Source of the DNA: Trichobilharzia regenti
Taxonomy: Eukaryota > Platyhelminthes > Trematoda > Strigeidida > Schistosomatidae
NCBI GenBank assembly: GCA_944472135.2
Contig: OX235268.1
Span: 14,700,589-14,764,588, forward strand
DNA length: 64,000 nt
Direction: 5' to 3'
In this document: positions 23,257-32,869 of the stretch, one piece after another
Numbering within the stretch: the first letter of the stretch is position 1
Layout: the number at the start of each line of letters is the position of its first letter
Program-made: the position numbers and the translations under genes
The notes under the pieces: generated by a model
The model's input: the letters and a program-made list of their open reading frames with translations, nothing else
Told to the model about the DNA's origin: nothing
Databases searched by the model: none

Positions 23257-23260
<4 letters not shown>
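21940..23260 (-). mobile_element. PLE, nearly complete coding order but broken frames
   Basis: Reading from right to left: RT palm TTGVAMGSAISPVAADV near 23220-23258; YVDDTF near 23140 preceded by a stop; SVYKKPTHS near 22970; an RT thumb open stretch at 22530-22967 with LVKCLKDRTVALS; a GIY-YIG-like VGLTSRTGLVRL near 22460; and a C-terminus at 22180-22300 resembling the STANTCNRNDSTP region of other copies. 21940-22160 looks like pLTR. Intact YVDD, but multiple stops and frameshifts. Confidence 0.82.

Positions 23261-23291
<31 letters not shown>
23261..23291. repeat. (TA)n microsatellite within PLE DNA
   Basis: About 31 bp of TA directly at the end of PLE RT homology, separating it from a second PLE fragment to the right. 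Confidence 0.95.
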
Positions 23292-23297
<6 letters not shown>

Positions 23298-23299
23298 GA

Positions 23300-24000
23300 G
23301 TGGTAGTAAATTGAGGTGCTTGAAACGTGATCATCAGTAAATATTAGTGTGTAACACTGTGAGACTTTATCAGAATAAATTTTATCCACAATAGAATAAT
23401 ACTTTACCACCACAGTGCCCAAGTTTTATTCTTACTTCTATATATGGGTTTTTTTTAATGGAACCATCCTATCTTTGTGTTAGTAAGACGCAGAATATGC
23501 ATAGGGGATCGGTGTATTCTCTTTCATAGGTGAAATAAACCTCTGGCTTAAACATTATTGAAGTGGCTGAAAATCAAATCACTACATAACTACCCTTCCG
23601 TCATCCACTACAAAAGTGTCATCCATGTTAAGACGGTACATTTCCATTTTTTATATTTCATCTTCCGACAGACCATTTTCTAGTTTTGTTAGAAACATCA
23701 TTTTGCTAAATTAGGTCCTAGTGGGGATCCAATGGCTGCCAACCTGTCTGAACATTTTATTATTAAACAAGACTTGTATATTTGTTGTATATATATAAGT
23801 AGTAGTTGTCTCAGATTACTAATTGGAATGTCAGTGAACAATTTCCTTTCTATAATTTGTTCTCAGATATAGCCGATGGTTTCCACCAGAAGCACAGTAG
23901 TGAATAAAGATGAAACATCAAGTGATGTCATGTATTTGCCAGTTACGCTCAAGTTTTTTGTCTTGTCAATAAATTAACAAGGGTTGAAGTAGCTATACCA
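23300..24000 (-). mobile_element. Second PLE fragment with RT palm
   Basis: Minus-strand translation includes AAIGSPLGPNLAK and KLENGLSEDE near 23680-23760, then MDDTFVVDDG near 23600-23635, which are the RT motifs of a PLE. 23300-23560 resembles pLTR sequence of the same family. A different copy from 21940-23260, since both carry the palm region. Confidence 0.75.
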
Positions 24001-24100
24001 GCCACTTTACCATCTCGTGAGAAGATGATTCAGATATGTCTTATATGGGAAGTAGATGGCACTCCTGAGTGGAAATATCATTACTCACTGGGAAATGCAG

Positions 24101-24160
24101 GTACATCATCCAGTGACGAGTTCCAAATAGGACGAAATGCGCATACTGAATTCCACTACT
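24101..24160 (+). ncRNA. Family-A hammerhead-like motif (A1), degenerate
   Basis: GTACATCATCC, then GTGACGAG (core C3 replaced by G), a TTCC...GGAC stem II with loop AAATA, GAAA, then GCATACTGAATTCC. The core substitution and the changed cleavage region make self-cleavage unlikely. It marks the outer end of the left arm of the inverted repeat. Confidence 0.7.
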
Positions 24161-24696
24161 AGTGACTATCCACAAATCAAGAATAATAACAACATTGATC
24201 ATTCTATCTCAAAACAAAACAAAAAACGCCTTCTTCAAAAAATTAATCTACAAAGTAAAAAGAATAACCTGTCTCTCAAAGACGATACGCTTTCATCTTC
24301 TTTATATTTCTAAAGCTTAATTTAATCATGCATTCACTTAGAGAGAAACCAGAGCAATACATACAAAGAGAAATTTATTTAACCAATCCTACTACTCTCA
24401 TAGTAACACACGTATGGATTTCTACTCACATGATTTTTATTTGTTTGGTTTTCCAACTACTCATTATAACTCTTGTAAATTCTTCACACAAGTCTTACAT
24501 AATTCAGTATTTTCCTGCGTTTCTATGCGTCTCCTGATTAAAAGCTTTTCAATTCATATATGTGTAAAACTTGGAAACTGTGGCAGTAATTTCATATTGG
24601 TTTGTTTATTAGATGTATCACACTGTGAAACAGCATTATTATTTCCTGGATGACAATGTTTCAAACACAACTGATTTATTGTTCATAATCATACCT

Positions 24697-25101
24697 TCAA
24701 TTATAATCACACGACTTCGAAACTTGAGTTTTATAATTATCTTTGTTCTCTCCTATTTGTCGTCGTTGGGGTAGTAAAATTTTCCAGATATCTGGATGGA
24801 TAGGTGTTGAATCATTCCTATTACACGTGTTTGCAGTTGATTCGATGAACAAAGCTTCTGTTATCAATCTCTCCCTCCACCCTGTAACATTAGATTTTAA
24901 AACTGTCATCCTATCCCATCCCATCCTATTGTATGGTTGTTCGTAACTGCATGTAGTGAGTGCTATAGCTGAACTATTCTCTATATTTCTTATCTTATTC
25001 TGGTCAACCAATCTAGATTTTGCTGCTAGGTTTGTATGCTTGGCTAGTCTGACTGCACCTGTTCTACTAGTTTGACCTATGTATTTGACCTGACAATCAT
25101 T
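24697..25101 (-). mobile_element. PLE GIY-YIG domain C-terminal part, left arm copy
   Basis: The minus strand encodes VKYIGQTSRTGAVRLAKHTN (about 25030-25095), then the open stretch starting VDQNKIRNIENSSAIAL and containing FIESTANTCNRNDSTP and PDIWKILLPQRRQ. It is a mirror of 25631-26035. The YIGxTxR motif is intact. Confidence 0.85.
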
Positions 25102-25175
25102 ACAGGCAGGGTTCTACTGTTATCACAATCACTACTATCATTATTTATTTTAGGGAAATGTGTAAATAAAATAAA

Positions 25176-25360
25176 TTTTTATTGATTTAAAGCTTGATTC
25201 CACACTGTATTTTTGGTACAAGCATGGAATTTTTAGCATGGATATCGGTAGCCCAAATTTTGCAACCCGACCATATATATCAGGTGTTCTTCGGCAGGGA
25301 TCGAACCTCAGACCATGTGCATGGTCGGCGAGAGTCCTAACCACTGTGCCACTGAAGCAG
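25176..25360 (-). mobile_element. tRNA-headed SINE, family D copy 2
   Basis: On the minus strand: A-box-like AGTGGCACAGTGGTTAGG, B box GGTTCGATCCC, then ATATGGTCGGGTTGC, and the 3' end CCATGCTTGTACCAAAAATA with an A/T-rich tail at 25145-25185. It lies in the spacer of the inverted repeat, so it is present only once while the arms are duplicated. Confidence 0.8.
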
Positions 25361-26035
25361 TAATTATAATAATATTAATAGTGACATGCATGTCAAACAT
25401 GTGCCAGATCATGACAACACAAACGAATAAGGAATCTAAGTCATCAGCAGTACTTCCATACAAAGAAGGAACCTCGGAAACCACCTTATGCAGAATTCTT
25501 AACGAGGTAGAGATAAAAGTGGCTGACATTCAAACCCACAAACTCACTTAGAAACAAGCTTTGTCGGTTAAAGGATTCTGTTGAGCCAACACAGAGACAA
25601 AACAATTTAGTTTATCTAATACCTTACTCCAATGATTGTCAGGTCAAATACATAGGTCAAACTAGTAGAACAGGTGCAGTCAGACTAGCCAAGCATACAA
25701 ACCTAGCAGCAAAATCTAGATTGGTTGACCAGAATAAGATAAGAAATATAGAGAATAGTTCAGCTATAGCACTCACTACATGCAGTTACGAACAACCATA
25801 CAATAGGATGGGATGGGATAGGATGACAGTTTTAAAATCTAATGTTACAGGGTGGAGGGAGAGATTGATAACAGAAGCTTTGTTCATCGAATCAACTGCA
25901 AACACGTGTAATAGGAATGATTCAACACCTATCCATCCAGATATCTGGAAAATTTTACTACCCCAACGACGACAAATAGGAGAGAACAAAGATAATTATA
26001 AAACTCAAGTTTCGAAGTCGTGTGATTATAATTGA
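25361..26035 (+). mobile_element. PLE linker plus GIY-YIG domain, right arm copy
   Basis: From 25420 the plus strand encodes SSAVLPYKEGTSETTLCRIL and VADIQTHKL in broken frames. Then come CQVKYIGQTSRTGAVRLAKH (from 25638) and the open stretch 25721-26035. The part before 25631 lies in the spacer and has no mirror copy, so this side preserves more of the element. Confidence 0.86.
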
Positions 26036-26571
26036 AGGTATGATTATGAACAATAAATCAGTTGTGTTTGAAACATTGTCATCCAGGAAATAATAATGCT
26101 GTTTCACAGTGTGATACATCTAATAAACAAACCAATATGAAATTACTGCCACAGTTTCCAAGTTTTACACATATATGAATTGAAAAGCTTTTAATCAGGA
26201 GACGCATAGAAACGCAGGAAAATACTGAATTATGTAAGACTTGTGTGAAGAATTTACAAGAGTTATAATGAGTAGTTGGAAAACCAAGCAAATAAAAATC
26301 ATGTGAGTAGAAATCCATACGTGTGTTACTATGAGAGTAGTAGGATTGGTTAAATAAATTTCTCTTTGTATGCATTGCTCCGGTTTCTCTCTAAGTGAAT
26401 GCATGATTAAATTAAGCTTTAGAAATATAAAGAAGATGAAAGCGTATCGTCTTTGAGAGACAGGTTATTCTTTTTACTTTGTAGATTAATTTTTTGAAGA
26501 AGGCGTTTTTTGTTTTGTTTTGAGATAGAATGATCAATGTTGTTATTATTCTTGATTTGTGGATAGTCACT

Positions 26572-26631
26572 AGTAGTGGAATTCAGCATGCGCATTTCGT
26601 CCTATTTGGGACTCGTCACTGGATGATGTAC
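26572..26631 (-). ncRNA. Family-A hammerhead-like motif (A2), degenerate
   Basis: Mirror of A1 on the minus strand, with GTGACGAGTCCCAAATAGGAC and GAAATGCGCATGCTG. It again has G at core position 3. It continues leftward-facing into ACTCACTGGG and is directly abutted at about 26670 by the head of a plus-strand family-A SINE, forming a head-to-head pair. Confidence 0.7.
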
Positions 26632-26675
26632 CTGCATTTCCCAGTGAGTGATGATATTTCCACCGAGGCTCAAAC

Positions 26676-26851
26676 ACAAGTGGTCTAGTGGACAATGCTT
26701 TGGTGTCTGAAACTAAGGACACTGGGTTCGAGCCTCAGTGGGAACATCATCACTCACTGGGAAATGCAGGTACATCCAGTTAGCTGACGAGTCCCAAATA
26801 GGACGAAATGCGCGTCCTGGATTCCACTACTGTCAGTCACGATCCACAAAT
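26676..26851 (+). mobile_element. Family-A SINE (Sm-alpha-like), copy A3
   Basis: tRNA-like head: A-box-like GTGGTCTAGTGGACAATG at 26680-26697 and B box GGGTTCGAGCCTC at 26724-26736. The body has CATCACTCACTGGGAAATGC leading into the hammerhead at 26771-26830. Schistosome Sm-alpha repeats are known to combine a Pol III promoter with a self-cleaving hammerhead; this copy has both parts. Confidence 0.88.
26771..26830 (+). ncRNA. Hammerhead ribozyme motif, family A (A3)
   Basis: Core CTGACGA at 26784-26790; stem II GTCC/GGAC (26791-26794 with 26801-26804), loop CAAATA; GAAA at 26805-26808; stem III very short and near-palindromic (TGCGCG); cleavage C at 26816 in GUC. Stem I pairs ATCCAG (26774-26779) with CTGGAT (26817-26822). 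Four extra bases, TTAG, separate stem I from the core. TTAG can also pair weakly with CTGG. Likely active only if the insertion is tolerated or in a dimer. Confidence 0.85.
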
Positions 26852-26959
26852 TAAATTTTAATTAAATACCCAGACATCGTCGAAGCATCTGCACAAGAAG
26901 CCAACATGGCAACCTGAGCTCGAGCACTTCGGTCTATTCAATCGACGGGAAAATCTCAA

Positions 26960-27838
26960 ATTCAGTTAAAGTTGTTACTATTCCCTTGTGGGTTCCGAGT
27001 GGAGCCTTTGGTTTCAACAACACATCTCCTCTTTGTTATATGCTGTGCCGTCATCTTCAGCTGGTTAACTCTATAATTGCCAAATAGTCTCTTATCTCCT
27101 CCTGCATGTCACCCTGGCACTAATTACCCACTCGTCGTTTCCCATTCGTGTTCCACTTAACCTATGGCCTACATTGAGCGTGATGTCATTCGACAATCTC
27201 CTGAATCTATGCCTTATCCATCTCCATTTCCGCCTACATATTTATTGATTGATCGGTTCTTGATTGGTTTGTTTCAAGAGTTTCCCAATTCTTACTTATT
27301 CTTTTTGACCTTTTGATCTTCAGTATGAAAAAAAGGGAAGTTGGCAACTGTTGATTAAAATCTATGGCCTTGTTGGAAATGCTCTTCATGACGGGTGCCC
27401 AGTGCAAGTTTCTAACCTGTATAGAAGAACTGACTAATTTAACTTTGGTCTTGAACAGAATCCGAATCTTGTTGTTTATGTTGAGGTGGAGTGCAGAAGA
27501 TTTCCAAACTGTTTTGAGGTTGATGAAGGCGTATCTCGCCCTTGCGATTCTGGCGGACTGGCTGGCTGGCTGGCTTTGACATCTTCATCTAATCTACCTG
27601 TGGTTTGGAACGATGCTTTCTAGCCAGATAAGTGAAGGGAGGAAGTAACCTCTGTTAAATCTCTCCCAATGATTGTAACTGATGCTGGTTGTTGTTGTTG
27701 TTGTTGATGTTCGTCGGTTATCTTCATCCCCTCCCCTCCATCTTCTCTATGTACAATTAGAGTCCTGTCTTTGCTGCTTGTCTCTTTTGTCAGTTTGTTG
27801 CTTTTCGCCCACAAGTCTTCGTAGTTTGTATGGCATTA
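26960..27838 (-). mobile_element. RTE-T LINE 3' part
   Basis: The minus strand carries the RT C-terminal region seen in other RTE-T copies. 27620-27814 encodes TLIVHREDGGEGMKI and GRDLTEVTSSLHLSG, matching VMKITN...KNFKEVNTF at 34905-35000. 27170-27330 matches the MDWPYTEKKPS-type region. Interrupted at 27839 by element E2 with a clear TSD. Confidence 0.75.
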
Positions 27839-28476
27839 CTTACTTACTTTACTTTACTTCGGCTATCTCCTACGGGAGGATGAGCCGGCTTCATGAACGT
27901 CTCGAATCATCGCTGCCCAGGCGCGGCAATTTGTAAGAGAGTTCATAAAGTTTCATGGGAATTTGGTACGAGTGATGTCCCCGGCATCGCTCGGCCTTTT
28001 GTTTGAGAGTGCAGCTCTAGCCTTTACACAACCAAGTGTGTGACCTACAAGGCAGTAGGAGTGGAGTAAGGAGTCCACTATCCATTGGCAGCCGATGACC
28101 GGAGTCCGGTTCATACGCCTTTTTGAATGGGGCCAGTTATCCAGGGCATCCAATAAGCCCTTTGTCCATACGTCTGCCGGTGAGCTCCGGTGAGCTTCAT
28201 ACGCTAGTCGTTGGAGGTTTGGAATCAGGGTTTAGCCATCTCCCCTAGACTGTCATCCAATGGACAGTCAACCCGGTGGAGAGCGCCGGGCATCCGCTTT
28301 CACCCTCTCACTTTGGTGAGAAACACCTCCGCCACGTGAAGGCAGTGAGAAGGACTTCCTCAGGAGAGGCTATGTAAGACGCCCGGTCATATGGGAGCAT
28401 TTCAAGAGGTGTGCGGAGGGGTGGCCAACCCGCAGCGCAAGGCACCCACCCCCGACCATCCTGAGGCTTTGGAGGC
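27839..28476 (-). mobile_element. Non-autonomous retroelement (E2) with 14-bp target-site duplication
   Basis: A 638-bp insertion flanked by TTTGTATGGCATTA at 27825-27838 and again at 28477-28490, an exact match. The left edge CTTACTTACTTTACTTTACTT is a tandem 3' tail read on the minus strand. The GC-rich body shares blocks with E1 (9031-9684). It lacks RT and has a start-side GCCTCCAAAGCCTCAGG when read on the minus strand. Confidence 0.9.
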
Positions 28477-28544
28477 TTTGTATGGCATTAAACATAAATC
28501 ATTATTTATTCATTATATGGTCTTAACAAAGTAATTGTATCATG

Positions 28545-28960
28545 GCAACATCGCCCGTTATCGAGGAAGGTGATGGATGGGCTAGGCTAGGCATGTATAA
28601 CACATGTCCTAACCATCTCTTTCATAATCTCTCTCAATTGCTAACTTTAGGCTACCACCTAAAATGGCAGATAGAACGCAGGCACGTATAATCAAAGACA
28701 GCTAGTCAGCCAGGCTTTTCATATCTTCCACTTTCGATGGCTCTGTCTCAGTGACAACCATAAAGGAGGATGTAGCAAACCGCTGAGCAGTATACAAGCC
28801 ATTTGGTCGACAGCCAGATGGATATCATTTCTACAGCAGAGATGGCGTAAATTGGTAGGCATATAAGAAACGAGTCTTCTTTATGTATGCTGAGATTTTG
28901 TCAATACTGCCGAATGATCAGATGAGGAGATTTGGGGTGCTGTCATTTAGGAACTATCTT
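28545..28960 (-). mobile_element. RTE-S LINE fragment
   Basis: CGAGGAAGGTGATGGATGG and TAACACATGTCCTAACCATC match the RTE-S copy at 11226-11270. 28740-28860 continues through the region equivalent to 11330-11410 (ATAAAGGAGGA, GTCGACAGCCAGATGGATATCA). Minus strand, no intact frame. Confidence 0.72.
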
Positions 28961-29131
28961 TCAGTAGAGAAATATGAGATGAATCTGCATTCAGTTAAAC
29001 AAAGTATTGACTCCTAGTCCTTTACGTATGCATTCCATTGTGAGTTATCTGCAATTGAACATAGACATGAAGAGTTGGTAAAACGCAAAATCATTCACAT
29101 TAGCCTTCATACATGCAGCATTTTGTCATCT

Positions 29132-30349
29132 GAATTTGAATAAGGCATTAAGAAGACAAATTTCGCGAGATGATATCGTCATTTCGTAGTTTCTTCACAA
29201 CCACTTTACAACTAACATGGTTAACAATGATAAAATAAAATAAACTTCATGACCACTACTCAGTTAAACCAAAAAAACAAAAGTACATACTAATGACCAA
29301 TCATATTTAAATAGGTCGAGTGGTCAGTTCATGGTAGACAAAGATTGAAGCCTATTGTTTTTTGTACACACAGTTTAGGCTGTTTGTGATTAATCCCCCA
29401 AAGTGCTTCCATCACCTTCAATAACCTTGAATTAGAGTTATGTGAAATAATTGTGAAACAGTCATTAATATTGATTTTGTGACCTGACATTAATAAGTGT
29501 TTTGCAGTGGATGATACTGGATTTCTATTCAGATTAATTGCATTGGGATTTTCGATATGATTTAGTATTCATTTTGGAACATGTTCTTTTCGACGACCAC
29601 ATTGGAACATTCTGTGGGTTCTACCTATATAGGTGTCACCTCAGCTGCAGGTGAAAGTGTAGATACAGTTTGAAGTAGAGTCCACAGAATTTCGTGCTTT
29701 AATCGTAGGTACATGGGTCGAAAATGTTCGGCAAATGAGAAAAAGAGATGCCGTGGCGTAGAATGTGCGTTTGATGGCTGACCGAAGTCTTTAAGCTGTC
29801 AGCTACTTCAAACTGTATCTACAGGTTCACCTGCAGCTGAGGTGACACCTATATAGGTAGAACCCACAGAATGTTCCAATGTGGTCGTCGAAAAGAACAT
29901 GTTCCAAAATGGATACTAAATCATATCGAAAATCCCAATGCAATTAATCTGAATAGAAATCCAGTATCATCCACTGCAAAACACTTATTAATGTCAGGTC
30001 ACAAAATCAATATTAATGACTGTTTCACAATTATTTCACATAACTCTAATTCAAGGTTATTGAAGGTGATGGAAGCACTTTGGGGGATTAATCACAAACA
30101 GCCTAAACTGTGTGTACAAAAAACAATAGGCTTCAATCTTTGTCTACCATGAACTGACCACTCGACCTATTTAAATATGATTGGTCATTAGTATGTACTT
30201 TTGTTTTTTTGGTTTAACTGAGTAGTGGTCATGAAGTTTATTTTATTTTATCATTGCTAACCATGTTAGTTGTAAAGTGGTTGTGAAGAAACTACGAAAT
30301 GACGATATCATCTCGCGAAATTTGTCTTCTTAATGCCTTATTCAAATTT
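29132..30349. mobile_element. PLE GIY-YIG region arranged as an inverted repeat (IR3)
   Basis: Arms 29132-29678 and 29803-30349, 547 bp each, mirror coordinates summing to 59481, spacer 124 bp. The arms are close to identical. The right arm encodes on the plus strand a GIY-YIG core (CIYRFTCSCGDTYIGRTHR in part) and the open stretch 29871-30152 with NAINLNRNPVSSTAKHLLMS and a PKLCVQKTIGFN end. The left arm holds the same coding sequence on the minus strand. Here the arms are coding, unlike IR1 and IR4 where they are mainly pLTR-like. Confidence 0.9.
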
Positions 30350-30870
30350 ATCAAAGGGACTAATTGTTTTAAATCTAAATTTTAAACATGATTCTCTCTC
30401 TCACTGTCTCCTTCTTAAATATTTTATTTACTTACAGGATTGTCATCTTTCTGTTATTTTACATATGCTGGTTTTCTCAGATGTGGCATATTAAACAATT
30501 CAAAGAAAATTACATTGAATTTTTCAATTATTCAGTTTATGACAGTTATATATTGTATTATATTACGTAAGCCTCAACAAAATACTTAGTTGGCACCATA
30601 AATAAGTAAATATATATAACTAGGGATTTCAAGGTATGTTTTATGATGAATCTGCTTGAACATAGAGAACAATTGTTTCTTTCTCCATTTTTTTTCTACG
30701 CGAATCACACACATTATCCCCCCCCCAGGGATGGAAACTAAGATCTTTAGATTGTGAGTGTCAAGCATGGCTTGAAGTCTTCTCCCTGTGCAAATAGTAA
30801 ATATTTGTCCAAAGCAATAAATCCCTCCAGTACTGAAGTTTTCTTGATTGAGAGGCATAGATGCTTCAGT
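30350..30870. other. No gene recognised
   Basis: AT-rich DNA. A C9 run lies at 30719-30727, and otherwise I see nothing identifiable. Confidence 0.4.
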
Positions 30871-30874
30871 GTTA

Positions 30875-31200
30875 GTGAATCGTTAGTGTGATGTGTCTAA
30901 TCCTTTTTTTGGTACAGACTGAATTCTATCAGTCAGGTTTTGCTATGTGTCCACCATTCTAGGGGGTTCATCAACACGGTGCACACTGATTTGATGATAT
31001 TAGATGGTTAGAGGTAATCCGTAGGGGAAGCCCACCCAGCTGACATAGGTTTTGGGCTAGTTGGCACCCACTAGTCAGCAAGGCGTAGCTGCAACCTCGA
31101 AGGAACTACTCATGTCTCTTCTGAGATTCGAACCTGCGTCACCCAGTGCTGCAGTCAGAGACGTTACCACTCAGCTAGCTATTCGAGCTCGCGATTGACC
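30875..31200 (-). mobile_element. Family-C hammerhead SINE, copy C1
   Basis: The right part, read on the minus strand, is a tRNA-like head (AGCTGAGTGGTAACGTCTCT near 31160-31178; B box GGTTCGAATCTC near 31122-31134). It is followed by a degenerate hammerhead at 31040-31086 (CTGACTAG, GTGCCAACTAGC, AAAACC). The left arm (30880-31020) matches the left arm of C2 (51330-51470). A second copy of the leftmost GTGTCTAGTCCTTTCTTTGG segment occurs at 31253-31272. Confidence 0.78.
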
Positions 31201-31309
31201 TCCTGTAGGCCTGTAGTGGGTTTTTTGATTGGACAGTAGTAACTAGTGTGACGTGTCTAGTCCTTTCTTTGGTGCAGACTAATATGTTAGTGTTAATAAG
31301 AAGTGCTAC

Positions 31310-31915
31310 TTGACATGAAATTTTTGTTGGAATAGCATCGTTTCAGCTACAAGTGGGACGAATACGGATGCCAAATGTAGAATTGGAAAGGCGAGGCAGA
31401 CCTTTACCTCTGTGAAACCAACTTGGGAATCAGTTGCACGTAGCACAAGCAATAAAATTCAGACTTTTAACACCAATGTTAAGTTAGTTAGTGCTTCTAT
31501 ATGGGGTCAGTGAGTTAAAAAAAAACATTTCCGACAGACTGTAGAATTAAATCAACAGCTAGATTCTTTGACTCCATACTGAAGATCAGATAGCTGGTCA
31601 AACGGAAACAATTAGCAACAAGAAATTCTCCAGTGGGACGAACCAATCAGGAACCTCGTATTTCTCAAGAAATATTCTGGAGAAAATAGAGATAGAATGA
31701 ACGCAGACTGAGGGGAGCGTTGGTTGATATCACGCGCCAGGCTATCGCTCGAGTTTGGTGTTGATCCGAGAGTGATGTGTACGAGCGTGCGTGAGAAGGA
31801 GATGAGAGCCCATTGACAAGCATGGTTCCGGATAAAGAGGACATCAAAAAACAGGATAAAGTGGAGATGTGCCACTGAATCCCAGTTTCTCATCCGGGAT
31901 CCAAGGGAGTAATTT
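31310..31915 (+). mobile_element. RTE-T LINE 3' part
   Basis: Matches other RTE-T tails. Shared blocks are CATCGTTTCAGCTACAAGT, NTNVKLVSAS-like coding near 31475, TGAAGATCAGATAGCTGGTC near 31580, a decayed arginine-rich coding stretch, and a terminus AAGTGGAGATGTGCC...GGGATCCAAGGGAG. 5'-truncated; frames broken. Confidence 0.78.
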
Positions 31916-32289
31916 AATTGAGAACAAAAGGAATTAGAGTGAATAACTGTGGTTTCAATAAATTTCTTCCCTCTTCAATTATAAATCAATTAATTTCATA
32001 CATTTGGTTCCCTTGATAAATTGTCTCGATAGAGAAAGAAAGATTATATTTGCAATATAAAATGATATCGTTCTATTTCACAGGTCCTCATCAGCTGCAA
32101 ACTACCTGAAATTACAATCGTTATAAATAATGACATTTCATAATTCAATTTATATGCTATCAGGGCATACTGCAACAAACTTATGCCTAAAAAGGAAGCA
32201 GATATTTACAAAGTACAATTACCAGACACATCGTGGATACGGGCTATTTTGCTGAGATTTCTAAATTCTTCAAAATTTTAAACGTATAA

Positions 32290-32400
32290 ATGAGAGAGAA
32301 TCTATTACGATTTGCTGAAGCAATTGCAATCAAACGTCTCAGACCAAACTTATGCATACAGAAAAAGAGTGTAATCAATCTCTCACTCCCTTGGTAACCA
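32290..32400 (+). mobile_element. PLE extreme C-terminus
   Basis: Encodes FAEAIAIKRLRPNLCIQKKS followed by VINLSLPW, matching the ends of other PLE copies (AEALAIETDLFVQKK at 8503; EALAIQLEETELCIQKK at 54408). Upstream 32100-32290 is a decayed continuation. Confidence 0.78.
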
Positions 32401-32677
32401 TATTACTTTCACTACACTCATTAGGCATACACACTAGTGAGCTCAGTTCACTAAGCTAGCATTCACTTTGGTGAAATTTAACCCTTCTTGAGTTGCTATG
32501 TAGACGTACACACAAACATTGTTTATTAGATTTTTCTGTCTTGCCTCACACCTCTTTCCCGTCGATTGATTGGACCGAAGTGCTTGGTCTCAGGTTGACA
32601 TGTCGGCTTCTTGCGCAGATGCTTCCAGTCAGTCGACAGAAAATCTAAAAATTCAATTCAATAATTAATAAGACCCG

Positions 32678-32866
32678 TTGGCTCTCGTGGCCCAACTGCT
32701 CTAGTGGATAACACTTTGGCGTTTGAAACTAGGAACACCGGGTTAGAGTCTCGGTGGGAATATCATCACTCACTGCGAAATGCAGGTACATCCAGTTAGC
32801 TGACGAGTCCCAAATAGAACGAAATGCGCGTCCTGGATTCCACTACTGCCAGTCACCATCCACCAA
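32678..32866 (+). mobile_element. Family-A SINE (Sm-alpha-like), copy A4
   Basis: Head GTGGCCCAACTGCTCTAGTGGATAAC in two pieces, with a B box decayed to GGGTTAGAGTCTC (32739-32751). It has the same body as A3 (ATCATCACTCACTG, GAAATGCAGG), then a hammerhead at 32787-32845. An approximately 90-bp sequence upstream (32568-32640) is repeated in reverse orientation just downstream of A3 (26870-26960). Confidence 0.85.
32787..32845 (+). ncRNA. Hammerhead motif, family A (A4), damaged stem II
   Basis: Core CTGACGA at 32800-32806. Stem II reads GTCC...GAAC, so one pair is lost by a G-to-A change. GAAATGCGCGTC and stem I CCAG/CTGG are present, again with TTAG between stem I and core. Probably weak or inactive. 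Confidence 0.8.
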
Positions 32867-32869
32867 TTA

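Larger units (their letters stand above)
24065..26667. repeat. Large near-identical inverted repeat (IR2)
   Basis: Left arm 24065-25101 and right arm 25631-26667, about 1037 bp each, with mirror coordinates summing to 50732. The arms are almost identical: the 104-residue PLE stretch encoded at 24697-25011 (-) and 25721-26035 (+) has the same protein sequence, and the opposite outer open stretches differ by one residue (Tyr/Cys). Each arm holds a family-A hammerhead at the outer edge, a PLE C-terminal remnant pointing inward, and a second PLE C-terminal fragment pointing outward. The 529-bp spacer carries a SINE D. Confidence 0.93.

Noticed and set aside
24065..26667. Interpretation of IR2 as a DNA transposon with terminal inverted repeats
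   Set aside because: No transposase, the arms contain PLE pieces and hammerhead fossils, and no target duplication was seen at the outer ends.
32085..32100. Minus-strand CTGATGAGGACC near 32095 as a hammerhead core
   Set aside because: No stem II closing before a GAAA box and no GUC-type site at the proper spacing.
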